Position numbers and translations under genes: made by a program
The notes under the pieces: generated by a model
Seen by the model: only the letters and a program-made list of their open reading frames with translations
What the model was told of the DNA's origin: nothing
Database searches by the model: none
Origin: Streptomyces liangshanensis
GTDB lineage: Bacteria; Actinomycetota; Actinomycetes; Streptomycetales; Streptomycetaceae
NCBI RefSeq assembly: GCF_011694815.1
Contig: NZ_CP050177.1
Location: 4,441,001 to 4,505,000 of the forward strand
DNA length: 64,000 nt
Direction of reading: 5' to 3'
Shown here: piece by piece, positions 25,159 to 33,196 of the stretch
How the letters are laid out: each line of letters opens with the position of its first letter
How positions within the stretch are numbered: the stretch's first letter is position 1

Positions 25159-25377
25159 GGCGTCGCCTCCTCCCCTACATCGTGCCCCGCTTCTGGCGCG
25201 AGCGGGCTGAATGGTCACGCACGAGTCCTCTCAGGCGGGGCCTCCGCCGTGGCGGGGCGGGCGCAGCGGCGTCCTGTCGCGCACGCTAAAGCGTGATCAC
25301 CCTTCGTATCAAGTTCGTCATGCTGGGTGAACGTTCGTCCGATTCCGAGGCGCACGTGCTGGCCCGCACCGGCCCGG
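25159..25377. other. 219 bp upstream of the Uma2 gene
   Basis: Contains the Uma2 promoter on the minus strand and a small hairpin CACGCTAAAGCGTG (25282-25295). An 11-codon minus-strand ORF (MTNLIRRVITL, 25286-25321) ends within this hairpin; its significance is doubtful. Confidence 0.3.
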
Positions 25378-27915
25378 TCACGCGCCCAGCGGCAGTTCCA
25401 GTTCCGCCCAGACGATCTTGCCGCCGGGGGCCGTGCGGGTGCCCCAGCGGTGGGAGAGCTTCGCGACCAGGAAGAGGCCCCAGCCCTTCTCGTCCTCGGC
25501 GCGGGCGTGGCGCAGGCGCGGGGAGCGGTCGTCGGAGTCGAACACCTCGCAGACCAGGGCCCGGTGGCGGATCAGGCGGAGCCGGATGGGGCCGGCGCCG
25601 TACCGGATGGCGTTGGTGACCAGTTCGCTGACGATGAGTTCGACGGTGGGCGCCAGTTGGCCGAGCCCCCACGAGGAGAGCTTGGCGACGGCCAGCGCGC
25701 GGGCGTTGGAGACCAGCGCCGGGTCGGTCGGCAGCACCCAGGTGACCACATGGTCCGGGGGCAGTGAGCGGGTACGGGCCAGCAGCAGCGCCACGTCGTC
25801 CTGGGACGGGGCCTTCGACACCATCGTGCCGACCACCTCCGCGCACACCTCGTCCAGCGGGGTCCCCCGGCCGCCGGTCCTGGCGAGGGACGCGCCCAGC
25901 CGCCCCAGCCCCACGTCGATGTCCGCCTCGCGGGTCTCCACCAGGCCGTCGGTGTAGAGGGCGATGACACTGCCCTCCGGCAACTCCATCTCGACCGACT
26001 GGAAGGACAGCAGCCCGAGCCCGATCGGCGAACCTGCGGGCAGCTCCGGGAAGGTGACGGTGCCGTCCGGGAAGACGATCGCGGGAGGCGGGTGGCCGGC
26101 GCGCGCCATCGTGCAGCGCCGCGTGACGGGGTCGTACACCGCGTACACGCACGTCGCGCCCATCACGGGCGTGCTGAAGTCCTCGTCGCGCGGCTCCGCG
26201 TCCTCCTCGGTGAGGCGTACGACCAGGTCGTCGAGGTGGGCGAGCAGCTCGTCCGGCGGCAGGTCCATGTCCGCCAGGGTGTGCACGGCCGTGTGGAGCT
26301 GCCCCATCGTCGCCGCCGCGTTGATGCCGTGCCCGACGACGTCACCGACCACCAGGGCGACCCGGCCGCCGGACAGCGGGATCACGTCGAACCAGTCGCC
26401 GCCGACGCCGTCGTGGAGGTCCGCGGGCAGGTACTGGGCGGCGACGTCCACGGCGTGGCCGCCCGACAGGTGGCGGGGGAGCAGGTTGCGCTGGAGGGCG
26501 AGGGACGCCGTGCGCTCGCGGGTGTAGCGCAGCGCGTTGTCCAGGCTCAGGGAGGCCCGCGCGGCCAGCTCCTCGGCCAGCAGGAGGTCGTCCCGGCTGA
26601 ACGGGGTGATGGTGTCGTTACGGCTGAAGACGACGACGCCCAGGATCGTGCCGCGGGCCCGCAGCGGGACCACGATGATCGAGTGGACCCCGGTCTCCTC
26701 GATGACCCTGCGCCGCCCGGGATCGTTCTCGACCCAGGTGCCCGGGCCGGTCCTGATGATCGGCTCGAACTGCGACTTCCCCGTGGTCATCGCGGACATG
26801 AAGGGCGAGACCGTGGGGACGTACACGGCCTCCCCGATGGACCACAGGGACTCGGGGTTGCCCTCGTGGATGGACGCGACCCCGCAGCGCCGGAAGACCG
26901 GGACCGTACCGTCCGCCGACTCCAGCCGCTCCAGCGGCTCCCCGCCGAGCGGCAGCGCCTCGGTGAGATCGACGCTGGTGTAGTCGGCCAGGAGCGGCAC
27001 CGCGACGTCGGCCAGCTCCTGGGCGGTGTGCATGACGTCGAGCGTCGTCCCGATCCGCGTACCCGCCTCGCTGAGGACGGCGAGGCGCTCGCGGGCCCAG
27101 CTGCTCGTGATGTCCACCGCGATGGAACACACCCCCAGCGGGCGGCCGTCCAGCCCGTCGAGCCGGAAGAACGACGACGAGAAGGCCCGCTCCTCGTGCA
27201 GGTCCTGGGCGATCCAGCGGAACTCGTGGTCGATGACCGGGGTGCCGGTCCTGAGCACCTGGAGCATCGCCGCCTCGACCGCGTCCGTGTCGAAGCCCGG
27301 CAGCGACTCGGTCACGCGGAGGCCGATGCGCTCGTGGCGCAGGACGCCGCTCTGGCGCTCGACCGTGCTGTTGAGCCAGACGCAGCGCAGGTCGGTGTCC
27401 CAGATCGACAGCCCGATGGGGGCGCCTTCCAGGAGGGACCTGACCACCACGCCGTCCCGCGTGGGCCGGAAGGACGACGCGGAGAGCGGGGCGGCCGAGA
27501 CGAACCAGTCGGTACGGCCGTCGGGGCCGGCCAGCGGGGACGCGTGGAGGGTGACGTGGACGCCGTGCCCCTCCTGGTGCCGCAGCTCGACCAGCTCCGA
27601 CCAGGGCTCGCCGGCGCGGACGCGTGCGGGCCAGGTGGGGACGAGGGGGTCCGGGGCGCCGCTCCGGTCGGCAGGGCTGTCCTGGAGCAGACGGGTGGCG
27701 GAACGGTCCACCACGTCGGCCGCCCGGTACCCGAGCAGCTCCTCCGCGGCCCGCGTCCAGCCGATGACGGCCCCCCGCGCGTCGATCACGGCCACGGCCG
27801 CGCCCACCACGTCGAGGGCCGTCTGCGCGGGGCCGTCGTGCGGGGACCCTGACGCCACCGGGCGGCCGTCGTCACCGGGCACCGTCGCTCCGGTGCCGCC
27901 CTCGGCATCGACCAT
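25378..27915 (-). CDS. PAS-PAS-GAF-PP2C phosphatase with anti-sigma-type ATPase domain
   Basis: An 845-residue cytoplasmic signalling protein. Domain order: PAS (about 30-135), PAS (about 160-285), GAF (about 295-470), SpoIIE/RsbU-type PP2C phosphatase (about 490-705; GVGGDWFDVIPL, VVGDVVGHG, ALYTDGLVE, DDVALLLAR), and a C-terminal HATPase_c kinase-like domain (about 720-845; ELIVSELVTNAIRYG, DEKGWGLFLVAKL). Such fusions join a phosphatase for anti-anti-sigma factors to an RsbW-like kinase and are abundant in streptomycetes. Their partners are usually encoded elsewhere. The ATG at 27915 was chosen because the long upstream frame overlaps a membrane protein gene and murQ. No membrane segment. 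Confidence 0.9.
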   Translation of the reverse strand: MVDAEGGTGATVPGDDGRPVASGSPHDGPAQTALDVVGAAVAVIDARGAVIGWTRAAEELLGYRAADVVDRSATRLLQDSPADRSGAPDPLVPTWPARVRAGEPWSELVELRHQEGHGVHVTLHASPLAGPDGRTDWFVSAAPLSASSFRPTRDGVVVRSLLEGAPIGLSIWDTDLRCVWLNSTVERQSGVLRHERIGLRVTESLPGFDTDAVEAAMLQVLRTGTPVIDHEFRWIAQDLHEERAFSSSFFRLDGLDGRPLGVCSIAVDITSSWARERLAVLSEAGTRIGTTLDVMHTAQELADVAVPLLADYTSVDLTEALPLGGEPLERLESADGTVPVFRRCGVASIHEGNPESLWSIGEAVYVPTVSPFMSAMTTGKSQFEPIIRTGPGTWVENDPGRRRVIEETGVHSIIVVPLRARGTILGVVVFSRNDTITPFSRDDLLLAEELAARASLSLDNALRYTRERTASLALQRNLLPRHLSGGHAVDVAAQYLPADLHDGVGGDWFDVIPLSGGRVALVVGDVVGHGINAAATMGQLHTAVHTLADMDLPPDELLAHLDDLVVRLTEEDAEPRDEDFSTPVMGATCVYAVYDPVTRRCTMARAGHPPPAIVFPDGTVTFPELPAGSPIGLGLLSFQSVEMELPEGSVIALYTDGLVETREADIDVGLGRLGASLARTGGRGTPLDEVCAEVVGTMVSKAPSQDDVALLLARTRSLPPDHVVTWVLPTDPALVSNARALAVAKLSSWGLGQLAPTVELIVSELVTNAIRYGAGPIRLRLIRHRALVCEVFDSDDRSPRLRHARAEDEKGWGLFLVAKLSHRWGTRTAPGGKIVWAELELPLGA

Positions 27916-28064
27916 GAGTGAGACCCCATCCGCACGCAAATATCCCTTATCGCATGGTTTCACACTTCCCCGTGAGGGGGTGGGGGACGTGGGCCCGGGC
28001 GATCCCGGGCGGTCCCAGGCGGTCCCGGGCGGTACGGAGGGGGCGGGGCGTGCGGCCGGGCAGG

Positions 28065-28769
28065 TCAGGGGCGGGGTTGTACGAGCCGCGCGGCGGTCGC
28101 GTACAGGGTCAGCGCCGAGCCGAGGCCGGGCAGCAGCGTCCACAGGGCCGGTGTCGAGGTCAGGGGCGCGAGGAGCAGCGCGGCGACGGCGAACAGGCAG
28201 AGTGCGGCGCCGGTGAGGTGGTAGAAGCGGACGCCGAACAGCCCGGCGAGCGGGAAGAAGTGCAGCCCGACGGCGAGGGCGATGACGGCGGGAACGGCCT
28301 CGGAGTGCCCGGTGGCGCCCAGGACGCGGGCGATCACGAAGATCGCCACGATCTCGGCGCCGAGGACGAGGAGGAAGCGGCGCCCGGCGGCCCGCTTCAC
28401 CGCCGGGGTGAGGTCCGTGTCCTCCGGCGCGCCCGCCGCCCGCCGGGTCATCCGGGCGGCGAGCACGGCGAACACGACGGTGAGCACGGCACAGCCGGCG
28501 AACACCGCCCGGCCCGCGGTGACGGGCAGGCTCCCCACGCCGCCGGCGCTCCACCCGAGGGCGAAGCAGGCCATGACGCCGACACCGGTGGCCCGCCCGC
28601 GCAGCTCGGCGCGGTGGAGGACGCGGGGGGCGGTGGGGGCGGTGGGGGTGGTGGGGTTGTCGGGGCCCGCGGTACGTACGAGACCCGGCGCCCCTGCCGT
28701 ACCCGCCGCCCCGACGACCCCCGCCGCGTCCGTCGTTCCGTTCGTCGTGCCGACCCGTTCGCCGTCCAT
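28065..28769 (-). CDS. multi-pass membrane protein of unknown function
   Basis: 234 residues. A Gly/Ala/Thr/Pro-rich N-terminal stretch of about 50 residues is followed by six or so hydrophobic helices (VMACFALGWSAGGVGSL, AVFAGCAVLTVVFAVLAA, FLLVLGAEIVAIFVIARVLG, VPAVIALAVGLHFFPLAGLF, LTGAALCLFAVAALLLAPL, ALWTLLPGLGSALTLYAT). No catalytic motif is seen. The HFFPLAGLF segment and topology resemble small uncharacterised integral membrane proteins of actinobacteria. It lies between the PP2C protein and murQ, all on the minus strand. Confidence 0.75.
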   Translation of the reverse strand: MDGERVGTTNGTTDAAGVVGAAGTAGAPGLVRTAGPDNPTTPTAPTAPRVLHRAELRGRATGVGVMACFALGWSAGGVGSLPVTAGRAVFAGCAVLTVVFAVLAARMTRRAAGAPEDTDLTPAVKRAAGRRFLLVLGAEIVAIFVIARVLGATGHSEAVPAVIALAVGLHFFPLAGLFGVRFYHLTGAALCLFAVAALLLAPLTSTPALWTLLPGLGSALTLYATAARLVQPRP

Positions 28770-28856
28770 CGTGATCCCCCCTGAGCTGTGCCGGCGGTGC
28801 GTCCGCCGCCCTCCTTGTAGCGCAAGGTGCGTGGTCCGGGCAACGGAAATGACCGG

Positions 28857-29852
28857 TCAGGCGGTGCGGGCCGCCTTCAGGGCCGCGCGCAGGTGCCCCC
28901 GGGACTCCGCCAGGAGCGACGCGGCGCCGGGGCCGTCGACCTCGCCGAGGATGGTGAGGATCGCGGGCTTCACCTCTCCGTCGGTGGCCGCGAGGGCCGC
29001 CTCGATCTCCGGGTCGGACGCGCCGGTGGCCAGCGCGACGATCCGCCGCGAGCGGGCGCGCAGCTTCTCGTTCGACGCGCGGACGTCGACCATCAGGTTC
29101 CCGTACGTCTTGCCGAGCCGGATCATCGTGATCGTCGAGATCATGTTGAGGACGAGCTTCTGCGCCGTACCGGCCTTGAGGCGGGTCGACCCCGTGAGCA
29201 GTTCGGGGCCGACGACCACCTCGATGCCGTGCTCGGCGGCCGCCGCCAGCGCGCTGCCCGCGTTGCACGACAGGCCGAGGGTGAGGGCGCCGAGGCCGCG
29301 GGCGTACTCGACCGCGCCGACCGCGTACGGGGTCCGGCCCGACGCGGAGACGCCGACCACCGTGTCGTCCGCGGTCAGCTTGAGTGCCGTCAGGTCGGCG
29401 GCGGCCAGCTCCTTGGAGTCCTCGGCGCCTTCGACGGACGTCACCATCGCGCCCGGCCCGCCCGCGATCAGGCCGACGACCTGCTCCGGGGCGGTGTTGA
29501 ACGTCGGAGGGCACTCGCTGGCGTCCAGCACCCCCAGCCGCCCCGCCGTGCCCGCGCCCGCGTAGATCAGCCGGCCGCCGCGCGCGGCCCGCTCGGCCAC
29601 GGCGTCCACGGCGGCGGCGATGAGGGGCAGTTGGGTGGCGACCGCGTCGGGGACGGTGCTGTCCTCGCGGTTCATGATCCGGGCGATGTCGAGCGTGGGC
29701 AGCTGGTCGATCTCGGCCAGCTCGGGCCGGAACGCCTCGGTGGTGAGCGCGTCGAGCTGCGCGCGGAGCTCGCCGTACGTGCCGGAAGAGGATTCGCCGT
29801 ACGTGCCGGAGGAGGAAGGGTCGGGAGCGGAAGGGCCGGAGGTCGAGGTCAT
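28857..29852 (-). CDS. murQ: N-acetylmuramic acid 6-phosphate etherase
   Basis: Cleaves the lactyl ether of MurNAc-6-phosphate, giving GlcNAc-6-phosphate and D-lactate; the product feeds NagA. SIS-domain enzyme, 331 residues. The MurQ signature is present: LDIARIMNREDSTVPDAV, YAGAGTAGRLGVLDASECPPTF with the catalytic Glu, GVSASGRTPYAVGA, and KTYGNLMVDVRASNEKL. The first 26 residues contain an exact duplication, SSSGTYGE twice, a Ser/Gly-rich extension absent from most MurQ proteins. It lies 70 bp downstream of an RpiR-type regulator, a standard MurQ pairing. Confidence 0.96.
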   Translation of the reverse strand: MTSTSGPSAPDPSSSGTYGESSSGTYGELRAQLDALTTEAFRPELAEIDQLPTLDIARIMNREDSTVPDAVATQLPLIAAAVDAVAERAARGGRLIYAGAGTAGRLGVLDASECPPTFNTAPEQVVGLIAGGPGAMVTSVEGAEDSKELAAADLTALKLTADDTVVGVSASGRTPYAVGAVEYARGLGALTLGLSCNAGSALAAAAEHGIEVVVGPELLTGSTRLKAGTAQKLVLNMISTITMIRLGKTYGNLMVDVRASNEKLRARSRRIVALATGASDPEIEAALAATDGEVKPAILTILGEVDGPGAASLLAESRGHLRAALKAARTA

Positions 29853-29922
29853 GAAGAAGCGGCTTTCTTCTGCGGGTGGGGGTGCGGGGAGGGGCCTTCG
29901 CGTGGGGCAGCGGGTGGCTGGG

Positions 29923-30843
29923 TCAGCGGGTGGTGCGCGGGCTGTGGCGGTGCGCGAGCGCCTCGTACGACGCGGACAGTGCGGGCGCCGCCGTCTCGTA
30001 CGTACGCTGCGCCACGCCTATGAACAGGCAGTCGACGACGAGCAGTTGGCTCGTACGGCTGGACATCGCCGCCGGGCGCAACTCGCTCTCGCGGGCCGTG
30101 GAGGTGGTGAGGAGGTGGTCGGCGTACTGCGAGACGGGGCCGTCCGGGCGGCCGGTGATCGCGACCGTCGTCGCGCCCCGGTCGAAGGCGACCCGCAGCG
30201 GCTCGATCGCGTCCCACGTGGAGCCCGAGTGGGTGATCGCGATCGCCACGTCACCGGCGCGGAGCTGGACGGCGTGCGTGACGGCGAGATGCGGGTCGCT
30301 GTGCGCCTGGGCGACGAGGCCGATGCGCGACAGCTTCTGTACGAGGTCCATCCCGACGAGCGCGGAGGCGCCGACGCCGTAGATGTCGATGCGGCGCGCG
30401 GCCGCCGCCGCGGCGACGACGGCGCCGAGCTGGACGGTGTCGAGGGCGGCGGCGGTGTCGGCGAGGGTCTGCTGCTCGTCGTACGCGAGCTTCGCGACGA
30501 CGTCCGCGATGGGGTCGTCGACCGTGATGTCGGCGGTCACGGCGGGCGCCCGGCCCGACTGCTGCTGGGCGGCGAGGCCGGCGAGCGCGAGGCGCAGGTC
30601 CCGGTAGCCGGGGTAGCCGAGGAGGCGGGCGGTGCGGACGACGGTCGCCTCGCTCGTGCCGGTCAGCTCCGCGAGGCCGGTGACGGTGAGCGCCGCGCAG
30701 CCGGCCGGGTCGCCCGCCACGGCCTCGGCGACGAGCTGCATGGACCGGGTCATGGAGGGCGCGAGGGTCCGCACCTTGGCGGCCAGGGCCGCGGGCGCGG
30801 GCGGGGCACCGGCGCTGAAACTTTCCTTCACGTCCCGAGTCAT
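29923..30843 (-). CDS. RpiR-family regulator of murQ
   Basis: A MurR/RpiR-type transcription factor, 306 residues: N-terminal HTH_6 domain (about 20-95; GLAELTGTSEATVVRTARLLGYPGYRDLRLAL) and a C-terminal SIS sugar-phosphate domain (about 125-260; IDIYGVGASALVGMDLVQKLSRIG, ITHSGSTWDAIEPL). The expected ligand is MurNAc-6-phosphate, with murQ downstream as the target. ATG 30843 is chosen; the longer frame to 30918 covers the promoter and overlaps the divergent gene at 30902. Confidence 0.92.
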   Translation of the reverse strand: MTRDVKESFSAGAPPAPAALAAKVRTLAPSMTRSMQLVAEAVAGDPAGCAALTVTGLAELTGTSEATVVRTARLLGYPGYRDLRLALAGLAAQQQSGRAPAVTADITVDDPIADVVAKLAYDEQQTLADTAAALDTVQLGAVVAAAAAARRIDIYGVGASALVGMDLVQKLSRIGLVAQAHSDPHLAVTHAVQLRAGDVAIAITHSGSTWDAIEPLRVAFDRGATTVAITGRPDGPVSQYADHLLTTSTARESELRPAAMSSRTSQLLVVDCLFIGVAQRTYETAAPALSASYEALAHRHSPRTTR

Positions 30844-30847
30844 CCCT

Positions 30848-30860
30848 GAAAGGTATTTTC
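30848..30860. promoter_or_regulatory. candidate RpiR operator
   Basis: GAAAGGTATTTTC, an inverted repeat GAAA-N5-TTTC, lies 4 bp upstream of the regulator start in an AT-rich island that also faces the divergent gene at 30902. A site so close to the start suits autorepression. Confidence 0.4.
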
Positions 30861-30901
30861 GCCCCCCGCCGGTGGTCAAGCCCGTGGAGGACAATGTGGG
30901 G

Positions 30902-31414
30902 ATGGACGAAGTGAACAACGCGCTGGAGCAGGCGCTGCACGGCGCCAGGGCCCTGGTCCTGGCCGACCTCTCCGCGGCCGGTGTCGCGGAGGCCGGGATC
31001 GTGTCGCTGGTGGAGGACGCGGTGTCGCACCGCCGCTGGTGGGTGGAGCAGTGGCCGGAGGGCGCGGGGTTCGTGGCGGGGCTGGTCGCGCAGGACGTCC
31101 AGGACGCCCTGCTGGAACGTTACGGCCGCTGGCCCCTGTGCCCGGTGTGCGTGGCGGTGGAGCCGCACGCCCTGGAGGTGGAGCCGGAGCTGGGGGCCGA
31201 TCCGCACTGGGTGTGCGCGAAGGAGGCGGTGGTGGTGGCGCCGGTGGGCGGGCTGAGCGGGTCGAGCGGGGGCGGGACGACGGGCGGGGGGCCGTTCGGC
31301 GGGCGGCTCGGCGGTCCGTACGAGGGGCCGTTCGAGGAGCCCTTCGGCGGCCCGGCGGACGAGCCCTCCGACGACCGCTCCGGCGATCCCTCCGACGGGA
31401 CGGACACCCCGTGA
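30902..31414 (+). CDS. conserved hypothetical protein with CPVC motif
   Basis: 170 residues. The first 110 form a folded domain with helical NNALEQALHGARALVLADLSAAGVAEAGIVSLVEDAVSHRRWWVEQWPEG and a CPVC pair followed later by WVC, which could bind a metal. The last 60 residues are Gly/Pro/acidic repeats (GPFGGRLGGPYEGPFEEPFGG). The function is unknown. Its stop overlaps the GTG of the DUF4031 gene (GTGA), so the two are coupled. Little or no leader is visible before the ATG. Confidence 0.75.
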   Translation: MDEVNNALEQALHGARALVLADLSAAGVAEAGIVSLVEDAVSHRRWWVEQWPEGAGFVAGLVAQDVQDALLERYGRWPLCPVCVAVEPHALEVEPELGADPHWVCAKEAVVVAPVGGLSGSSGGGTTGGGPFGGRLGGPYEGPFEEPFGGPADEPSDDRSGDPSDGTDTP

Positions 31415-31680
31415 CCGTCTACATCGACCCGCCCACCTGGCCGGGACACGGGCGCATGTGGTCGCACCTGGTCAGCGATGTGTCGTTCGACGAGCTGCAC
31501 GCGTTCGCCGCGTCGATCGGCTGCCCGCCGCGCGCGTTCGAACGGGACCACTACGACGTGCCCGCGCACCGCTACGAGGACGCGCTGGCCGCCGGGGCGG
31601 TACGCGTCGGCTCGAAGGAGCTCGTACGGCGCATCACGGAAGCGGGCCTCAGGCGCCCGAAGGGCCGCCCGGCGGCTTGA
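31411..31680 (+). CDS. DUF4031 protein
   Basis: An 89-residue single-domain DUF4031 protein, beginning with its diagnostic MTVYIDPPTWPGHGRMWSHLVSD and containing SFDELHAFAASIGCPPRAFERDHYDVP and VRVGSKELVRRI. It is small, soluble, widespread in actinobacteria and without known function. The GTG start overlaps the previous stop, so it depends on that gene for translation. Confidence 0.9.
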   Translation: MTVYIDPPTWPGHGRMWSHLVSDVSFDELHAFAASIGCPPRAFERDHYDVPAHRYEDALAAGAVRVGSKELVRRITEAGLRRPKGRPAA

Positions 31681-31691
31681 GGAGGGGCGCC

Positions 31692-33050
31692 TCAGGCGTG
31701 GACACGCCTCCCCGCGTACGCCACCAACCGGTCCACGACCTCCCCAGGCCCCGGCATCGCGGCGATCTCCCCGGCGACGACGGCCGCCCGCTCCCGGAAC
31801 CCCTCGTCCCCGGTCACCGTACGGAAGGCGTGCCGTACGGCGTCGGCGGACAGCCCGCCCGCGTTCGCCGCCTCGCCCGGATCCGCCAGCAGCCCCACGC
31901 GGGCGCGGACCACCTGCGCCGCGATGTCGTACTGGTCGGCCGCGAGCGGCGCCACCACCAGCGGGAGCCCGTGCGCGACGGCCCCGAGGACCGTGCCCGC
32001 CCCCGCGTGGCAGACGACGAGGTCCACGTACGGAAGCAGCCGCTTCTGCGGGACGTACCGCTCGATCCGTACGTACGGCGGCTGGCCCGCGAAGCGCGCC
32101 GGGTCACCGTTCGTACCGACCGTCGCTACGACGTTGACGCGCTCGCCGTGCAGCGCCCGGACCATCGTCTCCAGGACGCCGGGCAGGTTGCCGTGACCGG
32201 TGCCGAGGGTGACGTACACGGTCTTCTCGAAGGGCAGGTCGTCGAAGAGCGCGGGCCGTTCGCCCGGCTCGGGCGTGAGGTGCTCGGCCCGCAGGGGCCA
32301 GCGCTCGGCGAACTCCCACCCGCCCCCGGACCCGCCGCCCGGCACGGTGTCGTCGGGACGCATCCCGACGGGCCAGATCTCCAGGCAAGGCACCCGGTCG
32401 AGCCGCTGACAGGGCCCGTCGCCCGTCGCCCGCCCAGCCCCGCTCTCGCGCTCGTCGCCTGTCGCCTGCCCGACCCCAGGCCCGAGCCCCTCGCCCGTCG
32501 CCCGCCCGGTCCCAGGCCCGCGCCCGTCTCCAGACCCCGGCCCCGGCCCGGCCCCCGGCCCCCGGCGGCCCGTCACGACCTCCTCCACCGCCCGCCAACC
32601 CGGCTCGGCGAAGGCGGCGGAGCGGGGCGGCCCGAAGTCCTCCAAGACGTACGGGACGCCGGCCAGGGCGGCGGCGATCACCCCCGCCCGCTCGGCGGGT
32701 CCCGCGACCACCAGGTCGGGGCGCCAGGCGCGGACCACCTCCACCACGTCCTCGGCCATCTCGGCCGCCGCGATCTCGATCAGCCCGTGGACCAGCAGAT
32801 GCCGTACCCGCTCCTCCGCCGACAGCCCGGCGAGCACGGCGGCCGGGTACGAGCGCCGGTAGCGCCCGGCCGACTCGGCGAAGGGCGGCCCCGCGGCGAC
32901 GGCGGGCAGGCCGAGCGCCTCGGGATGCCACACCCCGTCGGGACCGGTCACGAAGAGGACCTCGTGCCCGCGGTCCCGCGCGGCGGTCACCAGGGGGAGC
33001 ATGGGCGCGAGGTGGCTGTGGACCGGCACGGACGTGAAGAGCAGACGCAT
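31692..33050 (-). CDS. UDP-glycosyltransferase-like (GT1/MGT) protein with low-complexity insert
   Basis: A GT-B glycosyltransferase of the GT1/MGT family, 452 residues. N-terminal half: MRLLFTSVPVHSHLAPMLPL, like macrolide and natural-product transferases. C-terminal half: TVYVTLGTGHGN, RYVPQKRLLPYVDLVVCHAGAGTVLGAVAHGLPLVVAPLAADQ, the nucleotide-sugar motif with HAGxGT and the DQ ending. Residues about 161-213 are a Gly/Pro/Thr/Arg-rich insert (repeats of RATG, GPG) in the linker between the two domains. No biosynthetic cluster adjoins it, so the acceptor is unknown. ATG 33050 is standard. Confidence 0.88.
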   Translation of the reverse strand: MRLLFTSVPVHSHLAPMLPLVTAARDRGHEVLFVTGPDGVWHPEALGLPAVAAGPPFAESAGRYRRSYPAAVLAGLSAEERVRHLLVHGLIEIAAAEMAEDVVEVVRAWRPDLVVAGPAERAGVIAAALAGVPYVLEDFGPPRSAAFAEPGWRAVEEVVTGRRGPGAGPGPGSGDGRGPGTGRATGEGLGPGVGQATGDERESGAGRATGDGPCQRLDRVPCLEIWPVGMRPDDTVPGGGSGGGWEFAERWPLRAEHLTPEPGERPALFDDLPFEKTVYVTLGTGHGNLPGVLETMVRALHGERVNVVATVGTNGDPARFAGQPPYVRIERYVPQKRLLPYVDLVVCHAGAGTVLGAVAHGLPLVVAPLAADQYDIAAQVVRARVGLLADPGEAANAGGLSADAVRHAFRTVTGDEGFRERAAVVAGEIAAMPGPGEVVDRLVAYAGRRVHA

Positions 33051-33196
33051 GGGACACCCTTCCGGTGGCTCGGGGTTCCCCGACCCGCGCGGCCCCTGCC
33101 GACCCCCGCGGCCGCCCACGTACCCCTACGTCACCACGCTAGCCCGCCCCTCACCAGGCGTCGCGCGGACAGCCCGTCACAGCAGTCCCGCGCACC

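Noticed and set aside
25286..25321. Eleven-codon minus-strand ORF MTNLIRRVITL upstream of the PP2C gene's 3' end
   Set aside because: No ribosome site that stands out and nothing downstream for a leader peptide to control; probably chance.
25378..29514. A minus-strand open frame of 1378 codons covering the PP2C gene, a membrane protein and murQ
   Set aside because: Only the part from ATG 27915 encodes recognisable domains; the upstream part overlaps two well-supported genes and is Arg/Pro-rich shadow sequence.
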